Assembly: GCA_937872445.1 (NCBI GenBank)
Contig: CALMSL010000043.1
Span: 1 to 34,807, forward strand
Direction: 5' to 3'
DNA from: an uncultured Microbacteriaceae bacterium
GTDB lineage: Bacteria; Actinomycetota; Actinomycetes; Actinomycetales; Microbacteriaceae
Length of the DNA: 34,807 nucleotides
Made by a program: the position numbers and the translations under genes. The notes under the pieces are model-generated. The model made no database searches. It saw only the letters and a program-made list of their open reading frames with translations, and was not told the origin of the DNA. The first letter of the stretch is position 1; each line of letters starts with the position of its first letter. Positions 6,928 to 15,085 of the stretch are shown piece by piece.

Positions 6928-9162
6928 CTACGGGCAGTCACCCGTGGGGTGGGCGGACTCCCAGGAGGCGATGTGAGCCACCGAGTTCGTGATGCGCAGG
7001 CGGCCGCGCGCTGCAAGTGTCGCCAGATGCACCCTGAGGGCTCTCCGTTCCGGTTCGCTCTTGACGGTGAATTGCTGATCGCGACCCCGCTCGCGTTCCA
7101 GCGAACCAACGGTGTAGACGTTCACTGTCGTCTTGCATTTCCACACGCCGTCCTCGCAGACCCAAATCTGGGTCGGCTGGATCGTCACCGTCTGGAAATA
7201 GTAGGTCGCGTGCACACTCACGAGCGTGTTCTTGCCCATCCACTCCGTCACCTTTCCGGCGACGAAAGCACCAAGGTTGGCCGTGGCAGCCAAACCCTGT
7301 GCGACCGCTTCGGGCAAACTCGTCGGTACGTTGGGGATCACATCGATCGCTCCGAGACCGTCGACAGTGCCCTTGACCGCCTCCAGGGAACCCTTGACGA
7401 ACTTCCCGGTCTGGAGCGAACCGACCGCTTTCGCGCCGCCCAGCGCTGCGTTGCGGCCGCTGAGGGCCGAGCCGATCGTTGTCAGAGTTACGCCGGCATC
7501 CTTGAGGCCGGTCACCAGGTCGGCACCTACCGTATCGGCACCATGCTGCGAAGACTCCTCCACGTGGGAGATCACATCGAAGTCCCGGAACAGTCGAAAC
7601 CGCTGAGCCGCTCCCACCGGAACGGCAACCGGGTTTGACGCAGTCTCCGAGTCGCAGCCGCAATTCGCGCGGGGCGTCGAACTCATCGGGGGCGTGACGA
7701 CCAGTCCCGGGGTGCTGGAATCACCCTGGGGTGTCGGCGTCGTGCTCGTGCCGTCCGCACCCTGACTGCCGGCGGCTCCTGACGCCGCTGAGGTCGCCGC
7801 GGTGCACGCCTCGTATGCTGCGCGCGCGGTGGCCTCCTGTTCCTCCGCTTCGGTGAACCGGGCGAGCCTGCGGTCGAGTTCGACTCGTTCTCGGTCCGCA
7901 TCGGATCGGGCGTCGACGAGATCGGACGTGAGGTGCTCAATGAGTTCCTCCAGGTCGCTCACGACAATCAACTCGCCGTCCAGTCTGGCGAATTCGGTGC
8001 CGCCCGACCCCGCGGTGGGCCCGTCGAGGGCCTGTTCGTACTCCGCGAGCAGAGTTTCCACCTCGGTGACCCGCGCCATCCGTTCGTTGAATGCTTCGTG
8101 CTGGGATTCGAGAAGTTCCCGCGCCGTTCCCTGGCGTCTCTTTGCATCGTCCCATGCCCGTCGTTCCCGCTCGCAGCTCGTGGGCTCCTTTTTCCGCACA
8201 ATCACGAACCACGTCAGGGTGATCAGGGCAATAAGCAGGACGATTCCGACAATCAGGAGCAGCCACCACGGCAGGGTCCCGCTCTGATCGGTCGTGGTCG
8301 ATGGGGGTCGGGTTTCCTCGATAGTTGGCTTGTCGAGAGCGATCGCGGTGGTGACAAGCGGGTATAAGTCGACCGAGGTTCGCGGAACGGGCGGGTACGC
8401 CGTGACAATGGATGAGCAGGTGGGGCACGAGCCGAACGATCCGTCGTGCACGTGGGACGCGAATCCCCAACTCACCGGCTGGGGGTTGTACGCCTCAAGG
8501 GTGCCCCAGTCGATGGCGGCCATGGCCCAGTCTGGCCCTCTGGCGAACAACCCGTTGAACGGGAGCGGTGCGAACCCGTTGCCAACGTCATAGAGGGTCG
8601 TATTGAACTTCCCCTCCAGCGTGAGCTGACTGCTCAACACGAGAGACGCACCCTGCCAGGTATCGCCAGGAAACTTGGATTGCGCAACCCATCCCGTCTC
8701 GCCAGCGAATCCTATGGGAAATTCGATTTGCGACACCAGTCCGGTCTGGGGACTCGCGTTCGTCGGCGTCGCGCGGGTAGCGACGAAGAACAGGTAGTCG
8801 CCGTTGTCGGTGAGACCATTGCCGACCGATTGATACTCGGTGGAAGTCCCCTGAATCGCGGCGTCCAGCCCGCTAAAACCCGCGGTACCGGGGCTCAGGA
8901 CCATGGCGCCAATCAGATCGGGAGTCGCGGCGGGCACCGCGTCTCGACTGAGGGTCGCGGTGCCGTGCGGGTTGTCGCCATAACGGTAGGACGCGACGCC
9001 AGGAACTGTGGCGAGCAATGACTCGATGCTCGTGACTGTCGTCGTGGCGATCTCGGCCCGCGAAATTACCGCAATCGCAGCGGGCGCATCGGCACTTTCG
9101 GTCGTCGGCAGAGGCGAAGCGAGGACCGCTCCGACCATGATTCCAGCTGCGACTAATCGCAT
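6928..9162 (-). CDS. Large single-span membrane protein with coiled coil, unknown family
   Basis: A protein of 744 residues that I do not recognise. ATG 9162 is chosen because GAGGAG lies 6 nt upstream; 11 extra in-frame codons exist before it. Visible parts are: signal-peptide-like residues 1-27; an extracellular region up to about 295 rich in Gly/Thr/aromatics, with a CPTC pair (246/249); one strong transmembrane span (about 298-322) ending in basic RKK; a charged helical, coiled-coil-like stretch (about 330-450); a Ser/Thr/Pro/Gly linker (455-500); a CGCD motif (501-504); and a C-terminal domain (about 510-744) with a Gly/Ala-rich helical part and a second Cys pair (669/676). The expected topology is N-terminal domain outside, coiled coil and C-domain inside. 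It is monocistronic and flanked by convergent and divergent genes. A role in envelope sensing or scaffolding is possible but not shown. Confidence 0.75.
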   Translation of the reverse strand: MRLVAAGIMVGAVLASPLPTTESADAPAAIAVISRAEIATTTVTSIESLLATVPGVASYRYGDNPHGTATLSRDAVPAATPDLIGAMVLSPGTAGFSGLDAAIQGTSTEYQSVGNGLTDNGDYLFFVATRATPTNASPQTGLVSQIEFPIGFAGETGWVAQSKFPGDTWQGASLVLSSQLTLEGKFNTTLYDVGNGFAPLPFNGLFARGPDWAMAAIDWGTLEAYNPQPVSWGFASHVHDGSFGSCPTCSSIVTAYPPVPRTSVDLYPLVTTAIALDKPTIEETRPPSTTTDQSGTLPWWLLLIVGIVLLIALITLTWFVIVRKKEPTSCERERRAWDDAKRRQGTARELLESQHEAFNERMARVTEVETLLAEYEQALDGPTAGSGGTEFARLDGELIVVSDLEELIEHLTSDLVDARSDADRERVELDRRLARFTEAEEQEATARAAYEACTAATSAASGAAGSQGADGTSTTPTPQGDSSTPGLVVTPPMSSTPRANCGCDSETASNPVAVPVGAAQRFRLFRDFDVISHVEESSQHGADTVGADLVTGLKDAGVTLTTIGSALSGRNAALGGAKAVGSLQTGKFVKGSLEAVKGTVDGLGAIDVIPNVPTSLPEAVAQGLAATANLGAFVAGKVTEWMGKNTLVSVHATYYFQTVTIQPTQIWVCEDGVWKCKTTVNVYTVGSLERERGRDQQFTVKSEPERRALRVHLATLAARGRLRITNSVAHIASWESAHPTGDCP

Positions 9163-9336
9163 GATGGGCTCCTCGGGGGCGAGTGCCCGGCACAATACCA
9201 GAGTTCGCCGCCCCCGGCTACCCTTTCGAAAATTGGCCCAACCGCCGCAACGGCCGCATGCGGTTGCCTGTCAGAAAACGACGCCGGCATCGGGTTACCA
9301 TGAAATTCCGGCTTTACGACTGACGAGAAAGTACTC
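9163..9336. other. Divergent intergenic region with hairpin
   Basis: The 174 bp between the divergent membrane-protein gene and lgt hold an inverted repeat CAACCGC...GCGGTTG (9239-9266, 7-bp stem, 14-nt interior that is itself partly palindromic). There is no T-tract, so a regulatory or structural role is more likely than termination. No small ORF with start signals was seen. Confidence 0.35.
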
Positions 9337-10284
9337 GTGACCCACTTCAGCATCCCCAGCCCTGACCCGGCCTGGGCCCAGTTCCAGCTTGGTCCGATCA
9401 CCATCCACACCTACGCGCTGTGCTTGCTTGCGGGCATGATCGCGGCGGCCATCATCACCCAGCGTCGACTTGGCCGACGCGGGGCCCGACCTGGCGTGGT
9501 GCTCGACATCATCATTTGGGCGATTCCGATCGGCATCATCGGAGCCCGCTTCTATCACGTGTTCACCCACGGAGGAGACTACTTCTACCCGGGCGCGAAC
9601 CTGTGGAACATTTTCGCCATCTGGGACGGCGGCAACGCGCTGTACGGCTCGCTGCTGGGCGGTGCCGTCGGCGCCTGGATCGGGTGCCGCCGCACGGGCA
9701 TTCGATTCTGGTCTTTCGCCGATGCGCTTGCCCCCGGGATGCTCGTCGCTCAGGCAATCGGCCGTCTCGGCAACTACTTCAACCATGAACTTTTCGGCCT
9801 TCCCACCACACTCCCGTGGGGGCTCCAGATCCTGCCGACGGATGCCATGTTCCCGAAGGGCCTCCCCGCCGACACCCTGTTCCATCCTCTGTTCCTCTAC
9901 GAGATGATCTGGAACCTGATCGGTGTGGGCATCATCCTGTTGATCGAGCGCAAGCTTCGTCAGCGGGGCGACTGGCTTCGTTGGGGACGCGCGTTCGGCG
10001 TGTACCTCATCTGGTACGGGCTCGGCCGCAGTTGGCTTGAGGCGATCCGCATCGACCCGACCAGTGACGCCCTATTCGGGATTCCGGCCAACATTTGGGC
10101 TTCGTTCGCCGCGGTCGCGCTGGGTATCGTCCTGATTGTGGTTCAAAGCCGACGGCACCCCGAGCCCGAAACATCCGTGTACCGCCCAGGGCGGGAGCCG
10201 CACGCAACGAATGCGCCGGAAACGGCTGCCGCGCCGGCGAAGGTCGAACAATCTGGGGATTCGACCGATTCGATTTCGCGGTGA
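9337..10284 (+). CDS. lgt: Prolipoprotein diacylglyceryl transferase
   Basis: A protein of 315 residues with about seven membrane spans. The Lgt signature GRLGNYFNHELFG is at about residues 141-153, and the earlier GARFYHVFTHGGDY and later YGLGRSWLEAIRID segments fit the family. Lgt transfers diacylglycerol from phosphatidylglycerol to the lipobox cysteine of prelipoproteins, the first step of lipoprotein maturation in the plasma membrane. The start is GTG 9337, with GAGAAAG 6 nt upstream. The polar tail after about residue 275 (Ala/Glu/Ser-rich) is longer than in E. coli and typical of actinobacterial Lgt. It is translationally coupled to the PAP2 gene by a 4-nt overlap. The window also encodes a likely substrate, the ABC binding lipoprotein. 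Confidence 0.93.
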   Translation: MTHFSIPSPDPAWAQFQLGPITIHTYALCLLAGMIAAAIITQRRLGRRGARPGVVLDIIIWAIPIGIIGARFYHVFTHGGDYFYPGANLWNIFAIWDGGNALYGSLLGGAVGAWIGCRRTGIRFWSFADALAPGMLVAQAIGRLGNYFNHELFGLPTTLPWGLQILPTDAMFPKGLPADTLFHPLFLYEMIWNLIGVGIILLIERKLRQRGDWLRWGRAFGVYLIWYGLGRSWLEAIRIDPTSDALFGIPANIWASFAAVALGIVLIVVQSRRHPEPETSVYRPGREPHATNAPETAAAPAKVEQSGDSTDSISR

Positions 10285-10997
10285 TCGAATTCACTGGGAT
10301 TCCCACGTCGCCTGGCCCCGCGCAACGGCTCAGTACCCGACGCAGCTTCGTCCTTCGGATGAGCCTGGGGGTCGTCGGGATCGCGCTCGTCGTGGCGGCC
10401 GGCGTGCTCATGACCCACTCGGCGGCGTGGACGGCCGCCGAAATGAATGTGCTTGAGGCATTCAGCGGTAACCACACTGCGACCCTCGACGTGCTGGCGC
10501 TGGGCGTCAACGTCCTGTTCAGCCCACTGGTGGCGGCGGCTCTGCTCGCAACGATGGCGCTGCTTGTTCTGCTCGTCACACGGCACCTGCGCACAGCGGT
10601 CGAGTTCGTGGTGCTCGTGGCCGGCTCCTGGCTCGGCACCGAAGCGATCAAATACATCGTTCAGCGACCGCGACCGGACTCCACGCTGCTCTCCCATCCG
10701 CTGATCAACGAATCCTCGTGGAGCTTCCCGAGCGGCCACACGGCGTTCGCGGCCTCCCTGGTGCTGGGATTCATCGTGCTCGCCCGCGGCCGCAGGTGGC
10801 GCCCCCTTATTGTCGTGGCCGGAATACTCGTTGCTCTCGCGGTGGCACTGTCGCGCGTCTACCTCGGCGTGCACTACGTGTCGGATGTCACCGCGTCACT
10901 CATCTACTCGACGATCGCGGTGAGTATTCTTGCGGCGCTGTGGAACCGGTATATCCGACCGCTACATCGGCGTCACAGAAACCGCCGCACCAATTAG
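10281..10997 (+). CDS. PAP2 superfamily phosphatase
   Basis: A protein of 238 residues, read from GTG 10281, which overlaps the lgt stop as GTGA; the in-frame extension back into lgt is rejected. All three PAP2 motifs are intact: K-x6-RP (124-132), PSGH (150-153) and SR-x5-H-x3-D (191-202), with five or six membrane spans around them. Such enzymes dephosphorylate lipid phosphates (phosphatidate, undecaprenyl-pyrophosphate or phosphatidylglycerol-phosphate) on the outer face of the membrane. Coupling to lgt suggests a shared lipid theme: Lgt consumes phosphatidylglycerol and releases glycerol-1-phosphate. This link is inference. The last 36 bp overlap the 3' end of the convergent ABC ATPase gene. 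Confidence 0.88.
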   Translation: MIEFTGIPTSPGPAQRLSTRRSFVLRMSLGVVGIALVVAAGVLMTHSAAWTAAEMNVLEAFSGNHTATLDVLALGVNVLFSPLVAAALLATMALLVLLVTRHLRTAVEFVVLVAGSWLGTEAIKYIVQRPRPDSTLLSHPLINESSWSFPSGHTAFAASLVLGFIVLARGRRWRPLIVVAGILVALAVALSRVYLGVHYVSDVTASLIYSTIAVSILAALWNRYIRPLHRRHRNRRTN

Positions 10998-12002
10998 AGT
11001 CAGGAACACTTTCGCACCCGGACGCGGGTTGTCTCGCACCGGGTGCTGAACCTCGATAATCGTCGCGCCGTCGTCCAGGAGCACGTTCGTGCGCCGGAAT
11101 GACCCAAGAAAACTCGACGAGATCACGGTACCGGGCATACCGGAACTCGAGAGCTCGACATCCTCCGGGCGCAGGAGGACGCGAACTGGACCGTCCGCTA
11201 CGTCGGGCTGAAGGAGGGGCAGTTTCTGGCCCAGAACCTCGACCTGACCGCCCCCAGCCACACCCGCGAGACGATTGCCGAGGCCGATGAATTCGGCCAC
11301 GAACGGGGTCTGCGGTCGACTGTAGAGATCTTCCGGCGTGCCGATCTGTTCGATGTTGCCAGCCTGCATCACGGCGACCCGGTCGGCGACGGCAAGCGCC
11401 TCCTCCTGATCGTGGGTCACGAACAGGGTCGTGATGCCCAGTTGCGTCTGAATTCGACGGATCTCCTCCCGCAACTGCACCCGGACTTTCGCATCGAGTG
11501 CGGAGAGAGGCTCATCGAGCAGAAGCACTCGGGGCTCGGTCACGAGCGCACGCGCAAGTGCCACACGTTGCTGCTGGCCACCGCTGAGCTCGTGCGAATA
11601 CCGGTCGAAGTGGCCGTCCAGTCCCACCAGCGAGAGCGCCTTCGCGGCTCGCTCCTTTCGTTCGCCGGCACCGACCTTGCGCATCCTCAGTCCGAATTCG
11701 ACGTTCTTGCCCGCGGTCAAGTGCGGAAAGAGCGAGTACGACTGGAACACCATCCCCATGTCGCGCCTGTTGGTCGGCTGATCCGTCACGTCCTCACCAT
11801 TGATGGCGATGGTCCCCGAATCAATCGTCTCCAGTCCGGCAATCGACCTCAGTGCCGTGGTCTTGCCGCAGCCGCTCGGGCCGAGCAATGCCACGAACTC
11901 GCCGGGCTCGACGGACAGGGAGAACGTGTTCAGCGCCCGCTGGCCGCCATAGGTCTTCGTGATATCCGTCAGTTCGACGGATACGGCCTGTGGTGAGTTC
12001 AC
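10962..12002 (-). CDS. ABC importer ATPase (putative polyamine type, PotA-like)
   Basis: A protein of 346 residues. Walker A is GPSGCGKT (41-48), followed by the Q-loop (VFQSYS), the signature LSGGQQQR (139-146), Walker B VLLLDE (159-164) and H-loop His197 in VTHDQEE. A C-terminal TOBE-like regulatory part follows from about residue 235. This is the CUT1/PotA/FbpC class that energises import of polyamines, iron, phosphonates or sugars. GTG 12002 is chosen because it overlaps the upstream permease stop (GTGA) and has GGAG 5 nt before it; the longer frame reaching 12284 runs through the permease gene and is rejected. Polyamine specificity is inferred from the neighbouring catabolic operon and the shared promoter box. 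It is the last gene of the unit. Confidence 0.88.
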   Translation of the reverse strand: MNSPQAVSVELTDITKTYGGQRALNTFSLSVEPGEFVALLGPSGCGKTTALRSIAGLETIDSGTIAINGEDVTDQPTNRRDMGMVFQSYSLFPHLTAGKNVEFGLRMRKVGAGERKERAAKALSLVGLDGHFDRYSHELSGGQQQRVALARALVTEPRVLLLDEPLSALDAKVRVQLREEIRRIQTQLGITTLFVTHDQEEALAVADRVAVMQAGNIEQIGTPEDLYSRPQTPFVAEFIGLGNRLAGVAGGGQVEVLGQKLPLLQPDVADGPVRVLLRPEDVELSSSGMPGTVISSSFLGSFRRTNVLLDDGATIIEVQHPVRDNPRPGAKVFLTLIGAAVSVTPM

Positions 12003-12832
12003 GTTGTCTCCTGGTTCCTTGTGCGCCGTGACGTGCCCGTTGCTCCTGCCCACCCGATAAGGAGCAGGAGCAGGAACACGAAGGCCAGGGCAAGCAGTGC
12101 AATGATGACGGCAACGTACGGGTCGCTTTGCGACATGAGCAGAATCGCGGTCTGGAGGTTTTGACGGCTCAGCAGCGAGGCGATGGTGAACTCCCCAAGA
12201 ACCACCGCGACCGAAATGAACGATGCGGCCATGATGCCGCGGCGCAGGTTCGGGATGAGTACCCGCCAAAACACCGACATCCACGAGGCACCGAGCGATC
12301 GCGCCGCCTCACTGAGGGTGTTGGTGTCGATGGCGCCAAGGTTGGACTGGATCGTCCGATAGGCGTACGGCAGCACGGTGATGCCGTAGGCGAAGGCCAG
12401 GGTCCACACGGAGCTGCCGAAAATTCGGGCAACCACCGAATAGACGGGAGCAAGGCCAACCACCAGCACGATGGCGGGAACCGTGATCGGGATGATGCAA
12501 ATGAATTCGAGAACGCGCCGCAGTTTCGGAAACTTCAATTGCACGAGCACCATGGTGGGCAGCAGGAGGAACAGCACGATCCCGACCGTGACCAGTGCGA
12601 GCATGAGAGAGTTCACGAGACCCGTGTACACGACGTCATACTTTGAGGCGTTCGCCGAGTCGAAGAGTCCCGTCCAGTGATCGAACGTGTAGCCGCCGGC
12701 GAGTCCGTTGCGCAGCGTGAACTCGATCATGGCCAGGATGGGGATCGCGAACAGGAATCCGACAATCCCGAGGATCACCCGGCGAGCCAGCTTGCTCGGG
12801 GCGATCCCTATTCGCGTCGTCGGGGAGCTCAT
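11999..12832 (-). CDS. ABC importer permease (PotC-like)
   Basis: A protein of 277 residues with six predicted membrane helices and the EAA loop of binding-protein-dependent permeases (LSEAARSLGASWMSVFWRVLIP). The position as second permease and the sequence style match PotC/inner-membrane subunits of polyamine or iron importers. ATG 12832 is preferred because it overlaps the stop of the previous permease (ATGA); an ATG three codons earlier (12841) is possible. Its own stop overlaps the ATPase start by 4 nt, so the three transporter genes are tightly coupled. It acts in the plasma membrane as a heterodimer with the next feature. Confidence 0.87.
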   Translation of the reverse strand: MSSPTTRIGIAPSKLARRVILGIVGFLFAIPILAMIEFTLRNGLAGGYTFDHWTGLFDSANASKYDVVYTGLVNSLMLALVTVGIVLFLLLPTMVLVQLKFPKLRRVLEFICIIPITVPAIVLVVGLAPVYSVVARIFGSSVWTLAFAYGITVLPYAYRTIQSNLGAIDTNTLSEAARSLGASWMSVFWRVLIPNLRRGIMAASFISVAVVLGEFTIASLLSRQNLQTAILLMSQSDPYVAVIIALLALAFVFLLLLLIGWAGATGTSRRTRNQETT

Positions 12833-13770
12833 CGCTGCCACATCGTCGTGCGCCTCTGGAGGAAGGAATATGCGGTCATCACGACGATCATGACCACGAT
12901 CATGCCGAGGGCGAGCGCGCCGGCCATGTTTGCCCGGCCGAGAATTGTCTCGCTGACGAGCGCTGCCCTGATCTGGAGCGGGACGATCTGTGATCCCTGG
13001 CTAATCAACGCGGCCGCCGTGGCGTACGCAGAGAACGCGTTCGCGAAAAGCAGGAGCAGGCTTCCGAAGAAGGCGGGCGCGAGCACCGGTGCGGCGATCC
13101 GGGTCCAATAGGTGAAGCGCCCGCCGCCGAGAGTGGCATTCGCTTCCGCCCACTGCGGCTTCAATCCCTCCAGCGCGGGCAGGAACGTAATAACCATGAG
13201 CGGCACTTGAAAGTACACATACGGAAGGATCAAACCGGGCACCGAATACAGCCAGACGCCATTGGCATAAATGTTGATGTTGAACAGGTTTTGCAGCCAC
13301 ACGGTGACCAGGCCCTGGACGCCGACGGTCGCGATGAAGGCAAAGGCGAGCATGACGCCGCCGAACTGGGCCAGGACGCTCGACGCGGACTCGATCATGC
13401 GGCGAAGCGGGCCATCCGGACGGGTTCCGAGGAGGGCGTAGCACACGAGCGCGCCGACGACCGCGCCGATGATCGAGGTGAGGGCCGAAACCCAAAAGGA
13501 CGAAACGAAAGTCTTGAGGATGACCGGATCGAAGATCGCGGCAATATTGTCGAACGTGAACTTCCCGGCATTGTCGAAGAATCCGGTGGCCATGGCGATG
13601 GCCGTCGGCAACGCGAGAAAGAGCAGGACGTAGGAGGCGAACGGGGTCAGACCGAGGAAGGCGAGTCCGCGTTTGCGCCGTCGAACGATGATGGGCCCGT
13701 TGCGCGGGTGGCGCCGAGACAGTGCCTCGGCGCCACCGCTGGCATCGGATTGATCAGACGCCACAGTCAT
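12829..13770 (-). CDS. ABC importer permease (PotB-like)
   Basis: A protein of 313 residues (315 from the alternative GTG 13776). A polar, basic N-terminus is followed by six or more hydrophobic spans and an EAA-type loop (QWAEANATLGGGRFTYWTRI). This is the first permease subunit of a polyamine/iron-class ABC importer. ATG 13770 is preferred to GTG two codons upstream. It begins about 10 nt after the binding-protein stop and overlaps the next permease by 4 nt. Order and spacing (binding protein, permease, permease, ATPase) define one operon. Substrate assignment rests on context. Confidence 0.86.
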   Translation of the reverse strand: MTVASDQSDASGGAEALSRRHPRNGPIIVRRRKRGLAFLGLTPFASYVLLFLALPTAIAMATGFFDNAGKFTFDNIAAIFDPVILKTFVSSFWVSALTSIIGAVVGALVCYALLGTRPDGPLRRMIESASSVLAQFGGVMLAFAFIATVGVQGLVTVWLQNLFNINIYANGVWLYSVPGLILPYVYFQVPLMVITFLPALEGLKPQWAEANATLGGGRFTYWTRIAAPVLAPAFFGSLLLLFANAFSAYATAAALISQGSQIVPLQIRAALVSETILGRANMAGALALGMIVVMIVVMTAYSFLQRRTTMWQR

Positions 13771-13779
13771 TTTCACACT

Positions 13780-14910
13780 CTACTGGCCAATGGCCGCTGC
13801 CCAGTTCTTGGAGAGCAGCGCGTTTGCCGCATCCGTCTGCGCCGTGGTCGGAGTGACCCGCTGCGCGGGGAGTTCACCGACTGTCTCCAGCGCCGTTTTG
13901 TCGACGGTTCCCGCCTTCGTCATCGCGTCGATGGTCACCGGGTAGGCGCCGCTGGCGAGGAACAGGTTCTGAACCTCAGGGCTGTACACGAACTCTTCCC
14001 ACAGTCGCGCTGCCGCCGGGTGTGGAGCATCCAGGTTGATGGCCTGGTTGTAGTAGCTGATGTACGCGGTTCCGGGAAGGGTGGTGACCTTCCAACCGGG
14101 AACAGTGGCCGCAGCCGCAAGGTTGTTGTAGCTCCAGTCGAACACGACGCCAGTTTCACCGGAGGCGATGGTTGCTGGCGTGGGGTCGACCGTGAGGAAG
14201 TTCCCCGCCTTGTTGAGCTGCGAGATGAAGTCGATGCCCGGCTGGAAATTGTCCAGCGTTCCGCCGCTCTGCACCGTGATCAGGCCGATTGCGGCAAAAG
14301 CCGCTCCCGCCTGCGTGGGGTCACCATTGATGGCTACGGCACCCTTGTATTCCGGCTTCAGCAGGTCCTGCAGGCTGGTCGGCTTCGGATACTTGTTGGA
14401 GTTGTAGCCGATCGACATGCTTCCGGTGTAGTCGTTGACCCACAGACCGGTCGGCTCCTTGTTGCCGTCCGGGATATCGGCCCAGTTCGCGACCTTGTAC
14501 GGCGCGAATTTCGCGGTGTTCGCAAGGGCGACAGCGGCGCCGAGGTCGAAGACGTCCGGCGCGGTGTCCTGGCCCTTGTTGTCGTCTGCGGCTTTGATCT
14601 CGTCTGCGCTGGATCCGTTCGGGTTGGCGGAATTGACCGTCAAGCCGTACTTTGCCTTGAACGCAGCAATGATTTTGCCGTAGTTCGCCCAGTCGTCCGG
14701 CAGCGCAATGACGTTGAGCGTGCCTTCCTTCTTCGCCGCCGCCACGAGGGCATCCATGCCGCCGAAATCGGCTGCACTGGTCGCCTTGCTCGCGTTGACC
14801 CCGCCATTGTTGGCACTGGAACCCCCGGTGTTCGCTGAGCATCCAGCGAGGGCGAGTGCGGCGACCGCGGCGACCGCCACGATGCCGTTGAGGGTACGAG
14901 GTTTGAACAT
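13780..14910 (-). CDS. ABC importer substrate-binding lipoprotein (putative polyamine)
   Basis: A protein of 376 residues. The N-terminus is a lipoprotein signal with lipobox LAGC (Cys24), followed by a Ser/Asn/Gly-rich linker. The rest is a family-1 periplasmic-binding-type fold (LVAAAKKEGTLNVIALPDDW, then DVFDLGAA, FDWSYNNLA, and Tyr/Asp/Trp-rich pocket-like segments), as in PotD/PotF and iron-binding proteins. It would be anchored outside the membrane by lipid after Lgt action and deliver substrate to the permeases. A GGAG Shine-Dalgarno lies 5 nt before the ATG. A promoter box almost identical to that of the amine-catabolism operon lies about 95 bp upstream, supporting a polyamine or related amine as substrate. 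Confidence 0.88.
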   Translation of the reverse strand: MFKPRTLNGIVAVAAVAALALAGCSANTGGSSANNGGVNASKATSAADFGGMDALVAAAKKEGTLNVIALPDDWANYGKIIAAFKAKYGLTVNSANPNGSSADEIKAADDNKGQDTAPDVFDLGAAVALANTAKFAPYKVANWADIPDGNKEPTGLWVNDYTGSMSIGYNSNKYPKPTSLQDLLKPEYKGAVAINGDPTQAGAAFAAIGLITVQSGGTLDNFQPGIDFISQLNKAGNFLTVDPTPATIASGETGVVFDWSYNNLAAAATVPGWKVTTLPGTAYISYYNQAINLDAPHPAAARLWEEFVYSPEVQNLFLASGAYPVTIDAMTKAGTVDKTALETVGELPAQRVTPTTAQTDAANALLSKNWAAAIGQ

Positions 14911-14981
14911 TATTTCTCCAATTCTTTACACAAGAAAGACCGCTGTCTTCTCCACGAGGGCACTCTGTTGAATGTTCTTTT

Positions 14982-15019
14982 GATGTTCCGCGCCATCCCG
15001 TAATTTGTCAATGGCCTGA
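14982..15019 (-). promoter_or_regulatory. Promoter/operator box of the ABC importer operon
   Basis: Read on the minus strand, TCAGGCCATTGACAAA (15019-15004) contains a perfect TTGACA -35. It matches 15 of 16 bases of the box before the APC permease operon. The downstream -10 (AACATC, 18-bp spacer) is weak. A FadR/GntR-type regulator could bind over the -35; this is inferred. Confidence 0.5.
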
Positions 15020-15049
15020 TGTTAGTCATTTGATTTGATTTCCCACCTC

Positions 15050-15065
15050 GTTCGCTACGGCGAAC
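15050..15065. other. Short hairpin GTTCGC-TACG-GCGAAC
   Basis: A perfect 6-bp stem with a 4-nt loop lies 20 bp after the MgtC stop codon (minus strand). Without a U-tract it is at best a weak terminator between the two transcription units. Confidence 0.35.
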
Positions 15066-15085
15066 AAATTGGTCTCATTTCATCT

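Noticed and set aside
10095-10280. N-terminal extension of the PAP2 protein
   Set aside because: It lies in another frame of lgt and lacks membrane or family features; GTG 10281 is coupled to the lgt stop.
12003-12284. N-terminal extension of the polyamine ABC ATPase
   Set aside because: It runs antiparallel to no gene but in the wrong frame through the permease gene. GTG 12002 has a ribosome site and the typical 4-nt overlap.
13207-14838. 543-codon plus-strand open frame
   Set aside because: It is antisense to the well-supported permease and binding-protein genes, its composition (Arg/Gly/Asp-rich) is that of a GC-rich shadow frame, and it has no recognisable domain or start signals.
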